This document shows positions 19,041 to 30,032 of a stretch of DNA of 64,000 bases, piece after piece. Below the pieces are notes generated by a model. It was not told the DNA's origin. It ran no database searches and saw only the letters and a program-made list of their open reading frames with translations. The DNA comes from Aporhodopirellula rubra. Lineage in GTDB: Bacteria; Planctomycetota; Planctomycetia; Pirellulales; Pirellulaceae. The stretch is taken from positions 1 to 64,000 of the forward strand of contig NZ_JACHXU010000006.1 of the NCBI RefSeq assembly GCF_014192335.1, written 5' to 3'. The translations under genes were made by a program, and so were the position numbers. The first letter of the stretch is position 1. Every line of letters begins with the position of its first letter.

Positions 19041-22000
19041 ATGAATCTCGCTCAAAAACTACGCCAACGTCTCGCCCGCATGGTCGCCATGGACGCTTCC
19101 GGTCGCGGTGATCAGGCCAAGATTTCGGCTGATCGTGGTCGCCTGCTACTCGAAACTCTCGAAGGCCGACAGATGATGGCGGGAGACGTGGAACTTTTGT
19201 TCACCGACCCGTCGGCACCTGCGGAAAATGTAGCCGCCTTCACCGATGCCTCGGCGACCGATACCTCAACGACCGATCGTGGCTCGTCGGAACGGGAAGC
19301 CGAAGGCGAAGCGGCGCTGGATTTGGTCGAACTGGCAAAGTGGTTGGACCAAACGGGATTCGAATTCTACGGTGCGAACTGGTGCCCGGCGTGTACCGAA
19401 CAGAAACAACTGTTTGAAGATGGTGCGAGCTTCCTTCCGTTCACCGAGGTGACGCTTCCCAACGCGACACGCTCGCAAGACCCACAGTTCGCGAGTTTGG
19501 GAATCACGACTTACCCAACGTGGATTTTCCCCGACAACACGCGGCATGAAGAAATTCTTTCGATCGAAGATTTGATCCAAGCGAGTGGATTCGTCAATCC
19601 GACCGATGAACGTCCGACCTTCGCACAAATCGGCTCGCAAACAGTTGCGATCGGATCGCCCCTGCACATTCCGGTGGACGCTTATGACGCCGAGGGTGGC
19701 CCGCTCACGGTGACGGTCTCGGTCGCCAACCCGGCACTGCTGTCCGCCGAAGTCATCACGGGCAACCGCTCGTTGCGACTGGACATGGACGGCTATGACG
19801 ACATGGTCTTCGAATTGTTTGAACAACGTGCCCCCGTCGCTGCCGGTCGCGTCGTAACGCTCGCCGAAAGTGGTTTCTACGATGGGATCATTTTCCACCG
19901 CGTCGATGGTGACTTCGTCATCCAAGCCGGTGATCCGGGCGGTACCGGCACGGGTGGTTCTAACTTAGGCACGTTCGACGACGATTTCCATCCCGATCTA
20001 CAACACAACACCTCCGGTGTGCTCTCGTTCGCAAAATCATCAGACGACACGAATAACTCGCAATTTTTCGTGACCGAAACGGACGCACGGTTCCTCGACT
20101 TCAACCACTCCGTGTTCGGACAACTCGTCGAGGGTGAAGACGTTCGCGAGGCGATCAGCCAAAACCATACCGACGCGAACGAGAAACCCACCAACACGGT
20201 TCGCATCAACAACGCGACCATCTTTGACGACACCGAAAACTCGGTCGTGATGCTGAAGGCACTCGGCGGCACCGGGACCACGAACGTCACGTTCACAATC
20301 ACCGACAGCGATGGGAACCAATTCCAAGAGGTCGTCGCGGTGACGGTGACCGAAGACCTCAGCCTCCAAGGCGTGCCGATCAACAGCCAACCGTACCTCA
20401 AACCGATCGCCGATCCGATCCTGGCCAACGGGAACGTTGCACAATTGCAACTCGAAAGCATTGACGTTGAAGGCGACTCAGTCCGTTACTTCATCGGTGG
20501 CACGAGTTCCAGTAACGCGACCGCGGTCGTGAACCCGACCACCGGTTTGGTCGAAGTCACCGCCGTGGATGGATTCACTGGCAACGTGACGGTTTCCGTC
20601 GGTGTGTTCGCCGAGACCGGCGCCGGCAGCGCCTCGGACACCCAAAGTGTGACCTTCACGTTCGACGATCAAGCCATCGCGGCTCCAACATCGATCGACC
20701 TGCGAGCGTCGAGCGACTCGGGATCTAACTCCACGGACAACATCACCAATGTCGGATCGCTGACGTTTGACATCACGGGTGTGACCTCCGGAGCCACCGT
20801 GCAAATCATTGATACGTCGGACAACACCGTGATTGGCGTTGGCACCGCGACGGGCAGCACGATCGCGGTGACAACCAACAATTTATCGGCCCTCGGACAA
20901 GGCAGCTACACGCTCGCCGCACGCCAAGTGATCGATGGCACCGCAGGCGGAAATTCGCCATCGATTACAGTCGTCTTTGACACTACCGCTCCGGCGTTTG
21001 ATGTCACGAACATAACGACAACGGGCAACGTCAGCACGCTCTACACAACCGACTTGGTTAGCGCCGAAGAAGGTTCCGGAGTGACGTACGCGTTGTCGAC
21101 GTTCCCAACCGGAGCGAGCATCGTGGCATCCACTGGCGTGATCAGTTGGACGCCGACCCAAACCCACACCGGAACAAACGACTTCACCGTTACCCTGACC
21201 GACCGAGCGGGTAACGTTCGCACCGAATCGTTCTCCGTCACTGTCGCCGGCGAACCACTCGCCGGAATCAAACTCGAAGCCACCGACTTGAACGGCAACG
21301 TGATCACGTCGCTCGACGTCGGTGATAAATTCCTGCTCCGCTTCTACGGCACCGATGAACGCGAACGCGGCAGCCAGGGCGGGATCTATGCCGCCTACGC
21401 GGACGTCGTTTTTGACGGAACACTCGTGCGAGCGGTTCCAGGAACGACCATCGATTTCGAAACCCTGTTCGGCAACACTCAATCGGGAACCGTCGGCACC
21501 GGACTGATCGATGACCTCGGTGCCGTCAGCATCAGCACCGCTCCTTCGAACGAAGTCGAGACCCTGATCGCGACCATCGAAATGGAAGCTCTCGCCTCAG
21601 GTACGGTGAATTTCGTCACTGACCCCGCCGACGGAACGAATCGGGAAGTGTTGCTGTTCTTCAACAACGACAACATCCCTACCGACGCGGTCGCCTACGG
21701 CAGCGTTTCGCTGGCCATCGGACAATCGTTCACGGCCCTGGCGGACACATTCACCGTCGCCGAAGACAGCGGCGCAACCGTCCTAAACGTGCTCGCCAAC
21801 GACACCATCACCTCAGGTTCAGGATCGCTCTCGGTAGTCAGCGTGACCCAGCCCGCAACGGGCGGAAGCGTGACATTGAGCAACGGCGAAGTCCGGTTCA
21901 CTCCGGCGACCGACTTTGTAGGAACGGCCGAATTCACCTACCGTGTTTCGGGTCCGGGCGGCGTGCAAGAAACCGTCCCCGTGACGGTCACCGTCACCGG

Positions 22001-23891
22001 CGTCAACGACCCACCGGTCGGTGTCGATGACACGTTCATCGTCGACGCCGGATCGGGTGCGAATTCCCTCGACGTGCTCGCCAACGAAGCCTCCGCTGCG
22101 GAAGAAGGCGAAACACTCACCGTGACCGCAGTCACCACGCCGACCAACGGCGGTACCGTCACGATTGCGTCCGACGGCCTGTCGGTGAACTACACCCCGC
22201 CGGCATCGTTCGTCGGTACCGATACGTTCGAATACACGCTCAGCGACGGCACCAGCACGGACACCGTTTCAGTTACCGTGACGGTGAATCCGACCGACGA
22301 TCCACCGACCGCTGTTGATGACGCATTCCCCGCGTCGAACGATCCGGCAATCAACGAAGACGCCGCCCAAGCGAGCTATGACGTTCTCGCCAACGACACC
22401 CGCGACGCCGACAATCAGTCGTTCGTGATCACGGCATTGGGGACGCCTTCGGCGGGCGGCACCGTCTCGATCGGCAACAACGGCACCACATTGCTGTACA
22501 AACCGAGCGCTAACTTCAACGGGACCGAAACGGTCACCTACACGATCCGTGACACCGGGGGCGGTCTCGCCACCGCCACGGCAACCTTTGTCGTCACCAG
22601 CGTCAACGACGCACCGCCGATTTCGGCCGGTTCAATCGTTTTGGTGAAAGGCTCCAGCGCGTCGACGGTTCTTTCGATCTCCGACTTGCCCGCCAACGTT
22701 GATTTGAACGAAACGTTATCGTTCGTCGACCTCACCACGCCAACGAGCGGCAGCGCGACCGTCTCGAGTGACGGGCAATCGATCTCGTTCACACCCGCCG
22801 ATGCCGACTTCACCGGAGAAGTCACCTTTGACTTCTTCGTCGAAGACTCGAACGGCTTGAAGAGCGGTCCAGCTACGATGACGATCACGGTCGCCGATTA
22901 CCAACGCCGTGCGATCGACGTCCAATTCCGCAGCAGCACGTTCGGTTTGCTCAGCAGTGACCTGTCGCAGTTCACCCTGACCGGCACTGATGTGCTCAAC
23001 CAATCGGTCTCGCTACCGCTCAACCACAGCTCCGTGGTCGTGACCGCCAACGGCATCCGCGTCCCGAACTTGCTGCCCGGTTCGTACAAACTGAACGTTC
23101 CCGCGATCCCGTTCTTACATAACGGCGATAGTGCTCAAGCGATCGATATCGAAAGCGATGTTGATGAGGGCGACGAGTCTGTTGAACTGAACCTCGGTTC
23201 GGTGAAGGCCGCTTACTACAGCGTCACGGACTGGTTCGGTTCGGCACCACGATTGGCCGTCTTGGCCGCCGTCAGCCCAGGTGGTTCTGCGATTTACGCA
23301 CAATCCTCCACCGCCGCACTCGACGCCGTGACGGACCTGCAAGTCCAACTCAATGACACCGGATCGGCCGTCACCGTCAGCGCAACGCGACCCGCCGACT
23401 CCAGCACCACGAGCGACGTTGCGGTCAGTTTGTCAGCCAACGTCGCCGACTCGACCGTCATCCGAACACGCGGTGAATCCGGCGTCATGCGATTGGTCTT
23501 GGTCAGCCTGGAAAACAGCGCCGGCGAATTGAGCCTCGTCGAGGTGAGTTCATCGTCAACAGCCGCGGCCGCGGTCGCCGCTTCGTCGGTCAACGACGCT
23601 TTCGTCCCCGCCGGCGAGCCTCTCTCGAGTGCCGATTTGGCGGCGATGGAAACCGAATCCTCCGACGAGTCAGACGACGACTCGAGCTCCGTCGCACCGT
23701 CGGGCGAACCCATTTCAGGGCCCGCTTCGACGCAGCAATCCGCCAACATTGATGCTGCAATGAGCGATGTTTCGGAGAGTTTGGAGGTAATTTCACCCGC
23801 TGGAGACCGTGTCGCAGAGCAGACCTCCGACGGGGTCCAAACGTTCACCGAAGCGGTGGATCAGGTCTTGACAAACTCGGAGGGGACCTAA
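19041..23891 (+). CDS. Giant secreted protein: thioredoxin + cyclophilin + tandem-95/cadherin-like repeats
   Basis: 1616 residues. The N-terminus (about 1-48) carries a planctomycete-type secretion/sorting motif, [15 protein letters not shown]. Residues about 95-185 are a thioredoxin domain of the kind attached to VKOR proteins: [17 protein letters not shown] (CPAC 115-118) and cis-Pro TTYPTW. Residues about 244-395 are a cyclophilin-type peptidyl-prolyl isomerase ([34 protein letters not shown] then FNHSVFGQL). The rest is Ig/cadherin-like, including a cohesin-like stretch (about 745-900) and at least three tandem-95 units with 'DVLANDT'-type cores, ending in a Ser/Glu-rich acidic tail. Likely cell-surface or extracellular; role inferred as adhesion combined with redox or proline-directed folding of other surface proteins. 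Both enzyme active sites look intact. Confidence 0.85.
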   Translation: MNLAQKLRQRLARMVAMDASGRGDQAKISADRGRLLLETLEGRQMMAGDVELLFTDPSAPAENVAAFTDASATDTSTTDRGSSEREAEGEAALDLVELAKWLDQTGFEFYGANWCPACTEQKQLFEDGASFLPFTEVTLPNATRSQDPQFASLGITTYPTWIFPDNTRHEEILSIEDLIQASGFVNPTDERPTFAQIGSQTVAIGSPLHIPVDAYDAEGGPLTVTVSVANPALLSAEVITGNRSLRLDMDGYDDMVFELFEQRAPVAAGRVVTLAESGFYDGIIFHRVDGDFVIQAGDPGGTGTGGSNLGTFDDDFHPDLQHNTSGVLSFAKSSDDTNNSQFFVTETDARFLDFNHSVFGQLVEGEDVREAISQNHTDANEKPTNTVRINNATIFDDTENSVVMLKALGGTGTTNVTFTITDSDGNQFQEVVAVTVTEDLSLQGVPINSQPYLKPIADPILANGNVAQLQLESIDVEGDSVRYFIGGTSSSNATAVVNPTTGLVEVTAVDGFTGNVTVSVGVFAETGAGSASDTQSVTFTFDDQAIAAPTSIDLRASSDSGSNSTDNITNVGSLTFDITGVTSGATVQIIDTSDNTVIGVGTATGSTIAVTTNNLSALGQGSYTLAARQVIDGTAGGNSPSITVVFDTTAPAFDVTNITTTGNVSTLYTTDLVSAEEGSGVTYALSTFPTGASIVASTGVISWTPTQTHTGTNDFTVTLTDRAGNVRTESFSVTVAGEPLAGIKLEATDLNGNVITSLDVGDKFLLRFYGTDERERGSQGGIYAAYADVVFDGTLVRAVPGTTIDFETLFGNTQSGTVGTGLIDDLGAVSISTAPSNEVETLIATIEMEALASGTVNFVTDPADGTNREVLLFFNNDNIPTDAVAYGSVSLAIGQSFTALADTFTVAEDSGATVLNVLANDTITSGSGSLSVVSVTQPATGGSVTLSNGEVRFTPATDFVGTAEFTYRVSGPGGVQETVPVTVTVTGVNDPPVGVDDTFIVDAGSGANSLDVLANEASAAEEGETLTVTAVTTPTNGGTVTIASDGLSVNYTPPASFVGTDTFEYTLSDGTSTDTVSVTVTVNPTDDPPTAVDDAFPASNDPAINEDAAQASYDVLANDTRDADNQSFVITALGTPSAGGTVSIGNNGTTLLYKPSANFNGTETVTYTIRDTGGGLATATATFVVTSVNDAPPISAGSIVLVKGSSASTVLSISDLPANVDLNETLSFVDLTTPTSGSATVSSDGQSISFTPADADFTGEVTFDFFVEDSNGLKSGPATMTITVADYQRRAIDVQFRSSTFGLLSSDLSQFTLTGTDVLNQSVSLPLNHSSVVVTANGIRVPNLLPGSYKLNVPAIPFLHNGDSAQAIDIESDVDEGDESVELNLGSVKAAYYSVTDWFGSAPRLAVLAAVSPGGSAIYAQSSTAALDAVTDLQVQLNDTGSAVTVSATRPADSSTTSDVAVSLSANVADSTVIRTRGESGVMRLVLVSLENSAGELSLVEVSSSSTAAAAVAASSVNDAFVPAGEPLSSADLAAMETESSDESDDDSSSVAPSGEPISGPASTQQSANIDAAMSDVSESLEVISPAGDRVAEQTSDGVQTFTEAVDQVLTNSEGT

Positions 23892-24069
23892 TCCGGGGGG
23901 CATGAGGGCCCGATTCGGCGAAAACACGGAAAAACACGAGGTTTTTGTCGGTCAGGAGGGTTGCAGGTTTTCCAGTGCCGACATAACACTTGCACCCGCA
24001 ACGAAGTGGAAACGATTTTGCTTTCCTTCGTTTTTTCCTGTCTCAGTATCCAATTTACAGGTGCAGCCC

Positions 24070-24390
24070 ATGCCCGCAGCCATTCCACCCAAAGCGCCCA
24101 CAAAGACCCAGATCCTCGCCAACATCGCCGAAGAGACGGAGTTGAGCAAGAAAGATGTCGCCGCCGTCCTGGACGCGCTGGCGGCCGAAATCGAAAAGTC
24201 GCTGAAGAAGGGTGGGCCCGGCCAATTCGCAATTCCTGGACTTTGCAAAATCGTCCTCAAAGACGTTCCAGCTAAACCGAAACGAAAAGGTCGCAACCCA
24301 GCCAACGGCGAAGAAATCTGGCTCGCGCCAAAGCCGGCTAGCAAGAAGCTGACAATTCGCCCACTCAAGGGCCTCAAAGAAATGGTCTAA
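24070..24390 (+). CDS. HU-like DNA-binding protein
   Basis: 106 residues from the ATG at 24070 (MPAAIPPKAPTKTQILANIA). The frame is open to 23902, but upstream residues are not family-like. Contains the HU helices (ILANIAEETELSKKDVAAVLDAL), the turn GPGQFAIPGLCKIVLKD and the arm region KRKGRNPANGEEI then W, followed by KKLTIRPLKGLKE. The proline/alanine/lysine-rich N-terminal extension is typical of planctomycete HU variants. Role: nucleoid compaction. Monocistronic, with about 178 bases of leader. Confidence 0.88.
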   Translation: MPAAIPPKAPTKTQILANIAEETELSKKDVAAVLDALAAEIEKSLKKGGPGQFAIPGLCKIVLKDVPAKPKRKGRNPANGEEIWLAPKPASKKLTIRPLKGLKEMV

Positions 24391-24549
24391 TCCGGTACCC
24401 GGATTCGGATCATGTCGTTATCGACAGACACGCCTGCCTTCCTCTCGATCGCCTTCGAGACGGAAGGCAGTTTCATTCTGATCTAGAGAGATTTCCCGCG
24501 GTTTGTTATTGACCTGTTTTTGGTCTTTTATCGATGCCGCGGTGACAGC

Positions 24550-25401
24550 ATGAATCTCTTGCAACGCATCTTTCCTACGCGTGCTCTTTTCGCCCTCACA
24601 GCCGCATGCGTCTGCGCCCTCGGCATCAGTGCCTCCGAAGGGATCGCCCAAGACGTGTTTGCACGCAGCGGGATCACCCAGGTCGCGAACCAGGGCCCCG
24701 AGACCGCCTCAACACCGAAACCTCGTCCGTGGATGGCCGTCAGTCACATCTATCAGGGTGACGACCCGAACCCTGTCGAAACGCATCACGTCGTTTTCGA
24801 AAACGGGATCTACTACGACTTTCCCGCCGACGAACAACAACCCTGGACGATCTTCGACCTGAAGGCCTCACGGGTGATCCTGTTGGATCGCCAACGACAA
24901 ATTCGAACAAGCGTTCCCACCGACGACCTGGTTCAACTGGCCGCTCGCGCCGAAGCGGAAATCACCGATCCCGTCGATCGCCAACGATACGGCATGGACG
25001 CGGTACCAACCCGGTCGGGTGAACTGCAATTCGATGTCGCGTACGCAGACACACGCTATCGGGTTACCGGCACACGTCCCGACGCACCGAAACTCGCCGC
25101 GGAATACGGCCGCTTCGTCGATTGGGCATGCCGACTCAACGTTGCCCGCCCACGCGGTGTGCCGCCATTCGCACGTATGAAACTCAACGCGGTCATGACA
25201 CGGCAAAACGTGTTACCCAAAGAGACCGCCGTAACACTGACCCGGCACATCGGCGCCGAGCGCACTCCCGCACAAATTCGGTTGCGATCAACCACCGTGA
25301 TCCAGGATGATCTGACCGCGTCGATCAACAAACAAGTCAAAGACGCACAATCCATGCGTGTCATTTTTCAAGAGATCCCGTGGGATCAGTACGAGCACTG
25401 A
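24550..25401 (+). CDS. Exported protein of unknown function
   Basis: 283 residues from ATG 24550, chosen because MNLLQRIFPTRALFALTAAC... is a signal peptide with cleavage near GIAQDVFA. The mature part has no motif I recognise (HIYQGDDPNPVETHHVVFEN, DLKASRVILLDRQRQIRTSV). It looks like a globular periplasmic protein of mixed strand and helix with no repeats. The next gene begins directly after its stop codon, so the two are co-transcribed. Possibly linked to envelope lipid synthesis through that neighbour, which is inference only. Confidence 0.7.
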   Translation: MNLLQRIFPTRALFALTAACVCALGISASEGIAQDVFARSGITQVANQGPETASTPKPRPWMAVSHIYQGDDPNPVETHHVVFENGIYYDFPADEQQPWTIFDLKASRVILLDRQRQIRTSVPTDDLVQLAARAEAEITDPVDRQRYGMDAVPTRSGELQFDVAYADTRYRVTGTRPDAPKLAAEYGRFVDWACRLNVARPRGVPPFARMKLNAVMTRQNVLPKETAVTLTRHIGAERTPAQIRLRSTTVIQDDLTASINKQVKDAQSMRVIFQEIPWDQYEH

Positions 25402-26229
25402 ATGAACGAATCCATCGAACGTGATCCCGAGCCAACGCTCTCGGCTGATTCACAATCCGAACGCACCGCCCGGCGGGCAGAGCGAAAACGCCGAAACAGT
25501 GCCCCGAAGAAACTCTCTCTCGGCAAACGTCTCGAACTGTTCGGTCTGCGTTGGTTCTTCGCATTGATCCGCCGAACCGTCCGCATTCACGTCGTCAACG
25601 ACCAGCGAGATCAAATTCGGTACCACTCCGACCGCCAATTCATCTACGCGATCCTGCACGCCCACCAAGTCGCCGCGACCGCGTTATCGGACCCGAACAC
25701 GGGCGCGTTGGTCTCACGGTCTCGCGACGGCGATCTTCTCGTCCCGTTGCTCGAGTCATGCGGCTGTGTGCCGATCCGCGGCAGCAGCGGTGAGGGACGC
25801 AAGGGCGGCGCCACGGCGCTCACTCAGTTGATCCGGCATTGCCAACAGGGACACCCCGCCGTGATCGCGGTCGACGGCCCCAAAGGCCCCCGTGGCAAAG
25901 TCCAAAAGGGAGCCGCGATGTTGGCACAGAAAGCCGGCATTCCGATCCTGCCCGTCGTCCTCGTCGCGCGTCGTCGCTGGCTATTCGCGAAAGCGTGGGA
26001 CCGCATGCAATTGCCGATCCCGTTCTGCCGTTTGGACTGCCGTTTCGGCGACCCTATCTACGTTCGCGAGAGCGACGACCTGGCCGCGATCGCAAGCCAA
26101 GTCGGAACGTCGCTCGAAAAACTCGAACAGATCGAAGACCCCCACGAAGCCGCCATTGCACAGGCTCAAAAACAAGCTCGCAACGAGTCGACGACAGCCG
26201 CTCCAGAGAGCCTCTCCAAAGCGGCCTAA
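25402..26229 (+). CDS. DUF374-type lysophospholipid/lipid A acyltransferase-like protein
   Basis: 275 residues, starting immediately after the preceding TGA. Matches the DUF374 (lauroyl-acyltransferase-like) family: FIYAILHAHQVAATAL replaces the usual WHG/H motif, then LVSRSRDGDLLVPLLESCGCVPIRGSS, AVIAVDGPKGPRGKVQKGAAMLAQKAGIPILPV and a final GDPIYV. The protein probably transfers an acyl chain to a membrane lipid at the cytoplasmic membrane. The N-terminus (to about 35) and the C-terminus are polar extensions. Confidence 0.8.
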   Translation: MNESIERDPEPTLSADSQSERTARRAERKRRNSAPKKLSLGKRLELFGLRWFFALIRRTVRIHVVNDQRDQIRYHSDRQFIYAILHAHQVAATALSDPNTGALVSRSRDGDLLVPLLESCGCVPIRGSSGEGRKGGATALTQLIRHCQQGHPAVIAVDGPKGPRGKVQKGAAMLAQKAGIPILPVVLVARRRWLFAKAWDRMQLPIPFCRLDCRFGDPIYVRESDDLAAIASQVGTSLEKLEQIEDPHEAAIAQAQKQARNESTTAAPESLSKAA

Positions 26230-26475
26230 AGACGACACACGAGGCCTACGCCGCCGATTTGCTCAGCACGTACGGCCGCACCTCACTCGCCGAATTGCTC
26301 CGCAAGTCGAATCGGTTAAAACGCATCCCACCGAGTGCTATCCCTGCACGAAAACGTCGGGACAAGACCGGATGGCTCGCGGGCGGTTGATCGACTGGCC
26401 CGCCGCGCAAGCAAGAGATTCCGTTGCCCCACTTGCACCGCCTCACGACGGTGGTCACGGTTAAAACGGCAATAC

Positions 26476-27966
26476 CTAGACCGCTGGCTTGATCTCGTAC
26501 CCGCTGCGGTATTCACGCCGCAGAAACGGGTTCGCCAACTCTGCGTGTTCGCCGACAAATCGTTCCGTCGCTGGATCGTGTTGCAACATCGGGCACGACA
26601 CCAGATCCTCGACGCTGGCACCAAACTCTGACAGAGGTGCCGTCATGTCGTTCATGATCGCCTTCCACTGAGGCAACTCGCTCGCCTGAGTCAATTGCTC
26701 AGCATCGAACGCCCCGCCGGCGCGAAACGCGACATTGGCGAGGTTACACCATCCCGTGCTGTGATGGCCGTTCTCGATCGGCGCCGCTAACATTCCCTCG
26801 TTGCGTGACCGAACCGCTTCGACAAAGTTGTTCACGTGAGCGGGCACGGTACTGACGCGTTCCCGGAAGGTACGCACCGTTTTCCCATCCAAATCAACGA
26901 CCTTGCCACTGCCTCGCTGGCCGAGATAAGTGCCGCCTTCGCAGACAATCGCATAACCACTGTTAGGCGCCGAAACCTGCATCTGGCCCTTTACCGACCA
27001 AGTGCCTTTCACGCCCGGTTTCGGTGGCAAATTGCTCAACGCGATCAACGTCGGAAACGTCTCCGTTTCAAACAAAGCGAAGTGAACATTCGGCGTCTGA
27101 CCGGCATCATTCCATCCGATACGTCCGCCACCACAGATGATGCGGTTGGGCGTCGAGATTTCATCTTGATAAGCGACATTGCGAACGTCATCGAGAATGT
27201 GAACGCCCCAGTTGCCCATCTCGCCGCTGCCGGTGTTCCAGTCCCAATGCCAATCGTAGTGAAAGCTGTTTCGGTAGATCGGCTCATCTGCGGCCGGTCC
27301 GAGCCACAAATCGTAGTCAACGCCTTCGGGCGGAGTCAGCGGTGTGTCGCGTTTGCCGATCGACCCACGCGTTCCCAACCGGTTCGCTTGAACATACTTG
27401 ATCTCGCCGATCCCCTTCTCTTCGTGGAGGAACTGGCGAGCTTGCATTTGAATCGGATCACTGCGTTGCTGCGTCCCGAGTTGAACGATGCGTCCCGACT
27501 TCTGTGCCGCGAGAACGACCTGGCGGCCCTCCCACTGAGAGTGCGACAGAGGCTTCTCGACGTAAACATCTTTGCCCGCTTCGATCGCCCAAATCGATGC
27601 CAAACAATGCCAATGGTTGCACGTCGTGATCGCCACCGCGTCGATGTCGTCAGAATCCAAAACCGTTCTCAGATCCGTCACCGCCTGAGAGTTGTATTTC
27701 TTGGCGAGCTGCTCGGCGCGGCCCTTGTCCGGATCCGCCACCATCACCAACTTCGCCCCCGGAGCAGTGTCGATCGCACGAGCAATTTCGCCCCCACGTC
27801 CGCCCGCACCGAGGACCGCCATTCGCACCTCTTCATTGGCCGAGGCACGGACCACACGAGGCAACGCGGCGGTTGCAATTCCGGCGGCGGCGAAACTGAG
27901 CAATTGACGTCGATCAACTCGACCGGCGAAGTGGGTACGGAGACTGGATTTTGTTTGGGTATTCAT
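26476..27966 (-). CDS. Tat-exported Gfo/Idh/MocA family oxidoreductase
   Basis: 496 residues from ATG 27966 (MNTQTKSSLRTHFAGRVDRR). A twin-arginine signal, DRRQLLSFAAAGIATAALP, is followed by the Rossmann fold EVRMAVLGAGGRGGEIARAI and the family motif DVYVEKPLSHSQWEGRQ. NSFHYDWHWDWNTGSGEMGNWGVHILDD marks the C-terminal substrate domain typical of secreted planctomycete members. Likely acts on sugars or inositols in the periplasm, with tightly bound NAD(P) acquired before export. Transcribed on its own. Confidence 0.88.
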   Translation of the reverse strand: MNTQTKSSLRTHFAGRVDRRQLLSFAAAGIATAALPRVVRASANEEVRMAVLGAGGRGGEIARAIDTAPGAKLVMVADPDKGRAEQLAKKYNSQAVTDLRTVLDSDDIDAVAITTCNHWHCLASIWAIEAGKDVYVEKPLSHSQWEGRQVVLAAQKSGRIVQLGTQQRSDPIQMQARQFLHEEKGIGEIKYVQANRLGTRGSIGKRDTPLTPPEGVDYDLWLGPAADEPIYRNSFHYDWHWDWNTGSGEMGNWGVHILDDVRNVAYQDEISTPNRIICGGGRIGWNDAGQTPNVHFALFETETFPTLIALSNLPPKPGVKGTWSVKGQMQVSAPNSGYAIVCEGGTYLGQRGSGKVVDLDGKTVRTFRERVSTVPAHVNNFVEAVRSRNEGMLAAPIENGHHSTGWCNLANVAFRAGGAFDAEQLTQASELPQWKAIMNDMTAPLSEFGASVEDLVSCPMLQHDPATERFVGEHAELANPFLRREYRSGYEIKPAV

Positions 27967-28217
27967 GCTGCCTAAGCTGGATGCGAGGAGGCGGGGGAGG
28001 GAATTCGGGCACGCCCGATAAGTAAATCGCCAAGTAAATCGCCGACGATCCACAATCAGATTCGGATCACGCGTTAACGTAAACGGGCCGCGCAGCATTC
28101 TATCCCAAAGCAACCCAACATGTGATCGAGATCAAACGCGACCGCAGGTTTTCCCAAGAGCGAACTGACGCCTGTAAATGGTGCCTCGCGCAGACGCCTT
28201 TTAGGCAGAAAATCGTT

Positions 28218-29198
28218 TCAGTGGACGCCCTGAACCACCGCGGCAATCAAGCACTCCAACCGCCCGGGTTTTTCAACGACTGCGTCGATCCCGTTCTCGC
28301 GAGCCACTCGCCGCTGATCACGATTCGCCATTCCGGTCATCCAAATGTGTCGAGCGTGAGGAGCCCGTCCGCATCGCTGAACCCATTGATCGCCTGTCGT
28401 GGGCGGGGCCGCCGAGTCGTCCCAGAGAACGGTCGCAAAACCCGCGGACGAGCGCCGCGTCAATTCCCGTTGCCACTGGACCAAAGGCGCCGAGTGGGCA
28501 CCGCATCGCCAAAGACCTTGCAACGAATCGAGATAACATTCGGCATCGGTGTATTGCGACGCAACCACGACAACCGGACGGACGATCACGTCGCTCGAGC
28601 CTGAATACACGCCAGAACGCTCTTCTGAACCAACCGCATCCACCGCCGTGGAATCATCGAACCAATGCGGCAGATAATTCACCGCCTCGAGTACTGATAC
28701 GGAATTAACCCAAACCGGCATTGGCGGTTCATTTAACGAGCCCGGATGGCCAGAGCATGCGGTGTTATTGGGCACTCCGCCACCGTTTGGCAATCGAACC
28801 GTTGGCGCGACCAACGATCCACGCACGACAAGGACATCGGCCTCGGCAAACTTCGATCGCAACGAAACCGATCGCTCGCCATCAATCACGAACCCCGCCA
28901 CCTCGTGTCGGTTCGTTTGTGCGACGATGACGTGCGTGGGCGAGTGCCGAGGTGGTGATCCAATCGCATCATCGATACTTCGCCGAATCGCGATCACGTC
29001 ACAACTCTGCTGACAAACCTGCCACACCGCTCGCATTTCGGGGTGCTCGCTATCGCCGATCCACAACAATGTGTCGCAGCGGTAAGGTCGCGGTGCCCTA
29101 GAAACGCTCGAGCGAATGGCTTTTGACGCGTCCAATGCCGGACGCACGCCCACGGTTTGGGACGCAGATAGTGATAGATTAGAGCGAGATGTTTTCAT
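28218..29198 (-). CDS. Hypothetical protein with receiver-like C-terminus
   Basis: 326 residues overlapping the end of the upstream HTH-PTS gene by 20 bases (29179-29198). No family recognised with certainty. Segments such as DTLLWIGDSEHPEMRAVWQV and the C-terminal FATVLWDDSAA...ARHIWMTGMANRDQRRVARENGIDAVVEKP resemble a degenerate response-regulator receiver domain: the last strand-Lys-Pro is kept, but a clear phospho-acceptor Asp is doubtful. Probably an output or partner of the PTS-like protein it is coupled to. Confidence 0.6.
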   Translation of the reverse strand: MKTSRSNLSLSASQTVGVRPALDASKAIRSSVSRAPRPYRCDTLLWIGDSEHPEMRAVWQVCQQSCDVIAIRRSIDDAIGSPPRHSPTHVIVAQTNRHEVAGFVIDGERSVSLRSKFAEADVLVVRGSLVAPTVRLPNGGGVPNNTACSGHPGSLNEPPMPVWVNSVSVLEAVNYLPHWFDDSTAVDAVGSEERSGVYSGSSDVIVRPVVVVASQYTDAECYLDSLQGLWRCGAHSAPLVQWQRELTRRSSAGFATVLWDDSAAPPTTGDQWVQRCGRAPHARHIWMTGMANRDQRRVARENGIDAVVEKPGRLECLIAAVVQGVH

Positions 29199-29886
29199 CG
29201 ATGGCAGCTTCGGCTTCCTTCAAAATCAACCACGCGTCGCCGGGCGAATCGCTCGACCGGAGCCCGTCGAGGAACGCATCATCGGAAACCAACCGGCTCA
29301 ATTTTGCGAGAATACGCAGGTGGCTCGAATCGTCATAAGAGCAGATGAGGAAGAATATGTCCGTCAATTGCCCACGATTCGAAAACGGCAATCCAGCCTG
29401 ACAAATGCCCAACGCGAGAACCGAGTCGGCCAGAATCGAAGTTTGAGGCCGGCGAGGGTGCAGCAACGCGACCCCGTTGTCCAACGCCGTCGGATGCAGT
29501 TTTTCCCGCTCGGCGACCGCCTGAGCCATCGCCGGGGCATCCCACAGCATCCCCGTCGTCGATGCCAGGTCGCTCATGCCGCGGATCACACTGCCACGTG
29601 TACGTGCGGACAACGGATTGGCGATCAAGTCGACCGTACACAACTCGCTCAACTGGCGAGTCGGTGCGTCCGAACTGCGATGTAGCACCCTGCGGACTTC
29701 GTCGAGCTCGTTGGGGTCACTCAGCCCGATCCGCTCCTCGAGCCAGTGGTGGATTTCGGCTTCGTTGAATCGCCACTGCCCGCCGACTTTGCGTCCGGGC
29801 AAATTTCCCCGCGTCACCATTTTCGTGATTTGATCAGGGGTAACGTGCAGATATTCGGCGAGTTGGGGGATATCGAGGTCTTCCAT
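29179..29886 (-). CDS. HTH (excisionase-type) + PTS IIA (PtsN-like) protein
   Basis: 235 residues from ATG 29886 (MEDLDIPQLAEYLHVTPDQI). Residues 1-~50 are a MerR/excisionase-type DNA-binding helix-turn-helix (MVTRGNLPGRKVGGQWRFNE then AEIHHWLEE). Residues about 75-230 are an EIIA domain of the nitrogen/fructose class with the active-site histidine in DNGVALLHPRRP, then DIFFLICSYDDSSHLRILAKLSRLV. Expected to link phosphotransfer state to a DNA target. No EI or HPr gene is in the window. The following gene overlaps by 20 bases. Confidence 0.85.
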   Translation of the reverse strand: MEDLDIPQLAEYLHVTPDQITKMVTRGNLPGRKVGGQWRFNEAEIHHWLEERIGLSDPNELDEVRRVLHRSSDAPTRQLSELCTVDLIANPLSARTRGSVIRGMSDLASTTGMLWDAPAMAQAVAEREKLHPTALDNGVALLHPRRPQTSILADSVLALGICQAGLPFSNRGQLTDIFFLICSYDDSSHLRILAKLSRLVSDDAFLDGLRSSDSPGDAWLILKEAEAAIDENISL

Positions 29887-30032
29887 CGGATTTTCAATCA
29901 GCGGTAAACGTTTGGCTTCTATCCACACTTCCCTTGACGGAAGTCACACAAAATCAGTAAATCGACTCAAGTTATTCCTTCGTCGGACCGACGTCGACGT
30001 GCCCACGCGGGTCATCACGCGGAGTTTTTTGT

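Noticed and set aside
26836-27975. 379-codon + strand frame
   Set aside because: Antisense shadow of the Tat-exported Gfo/Idh/MocA gene.
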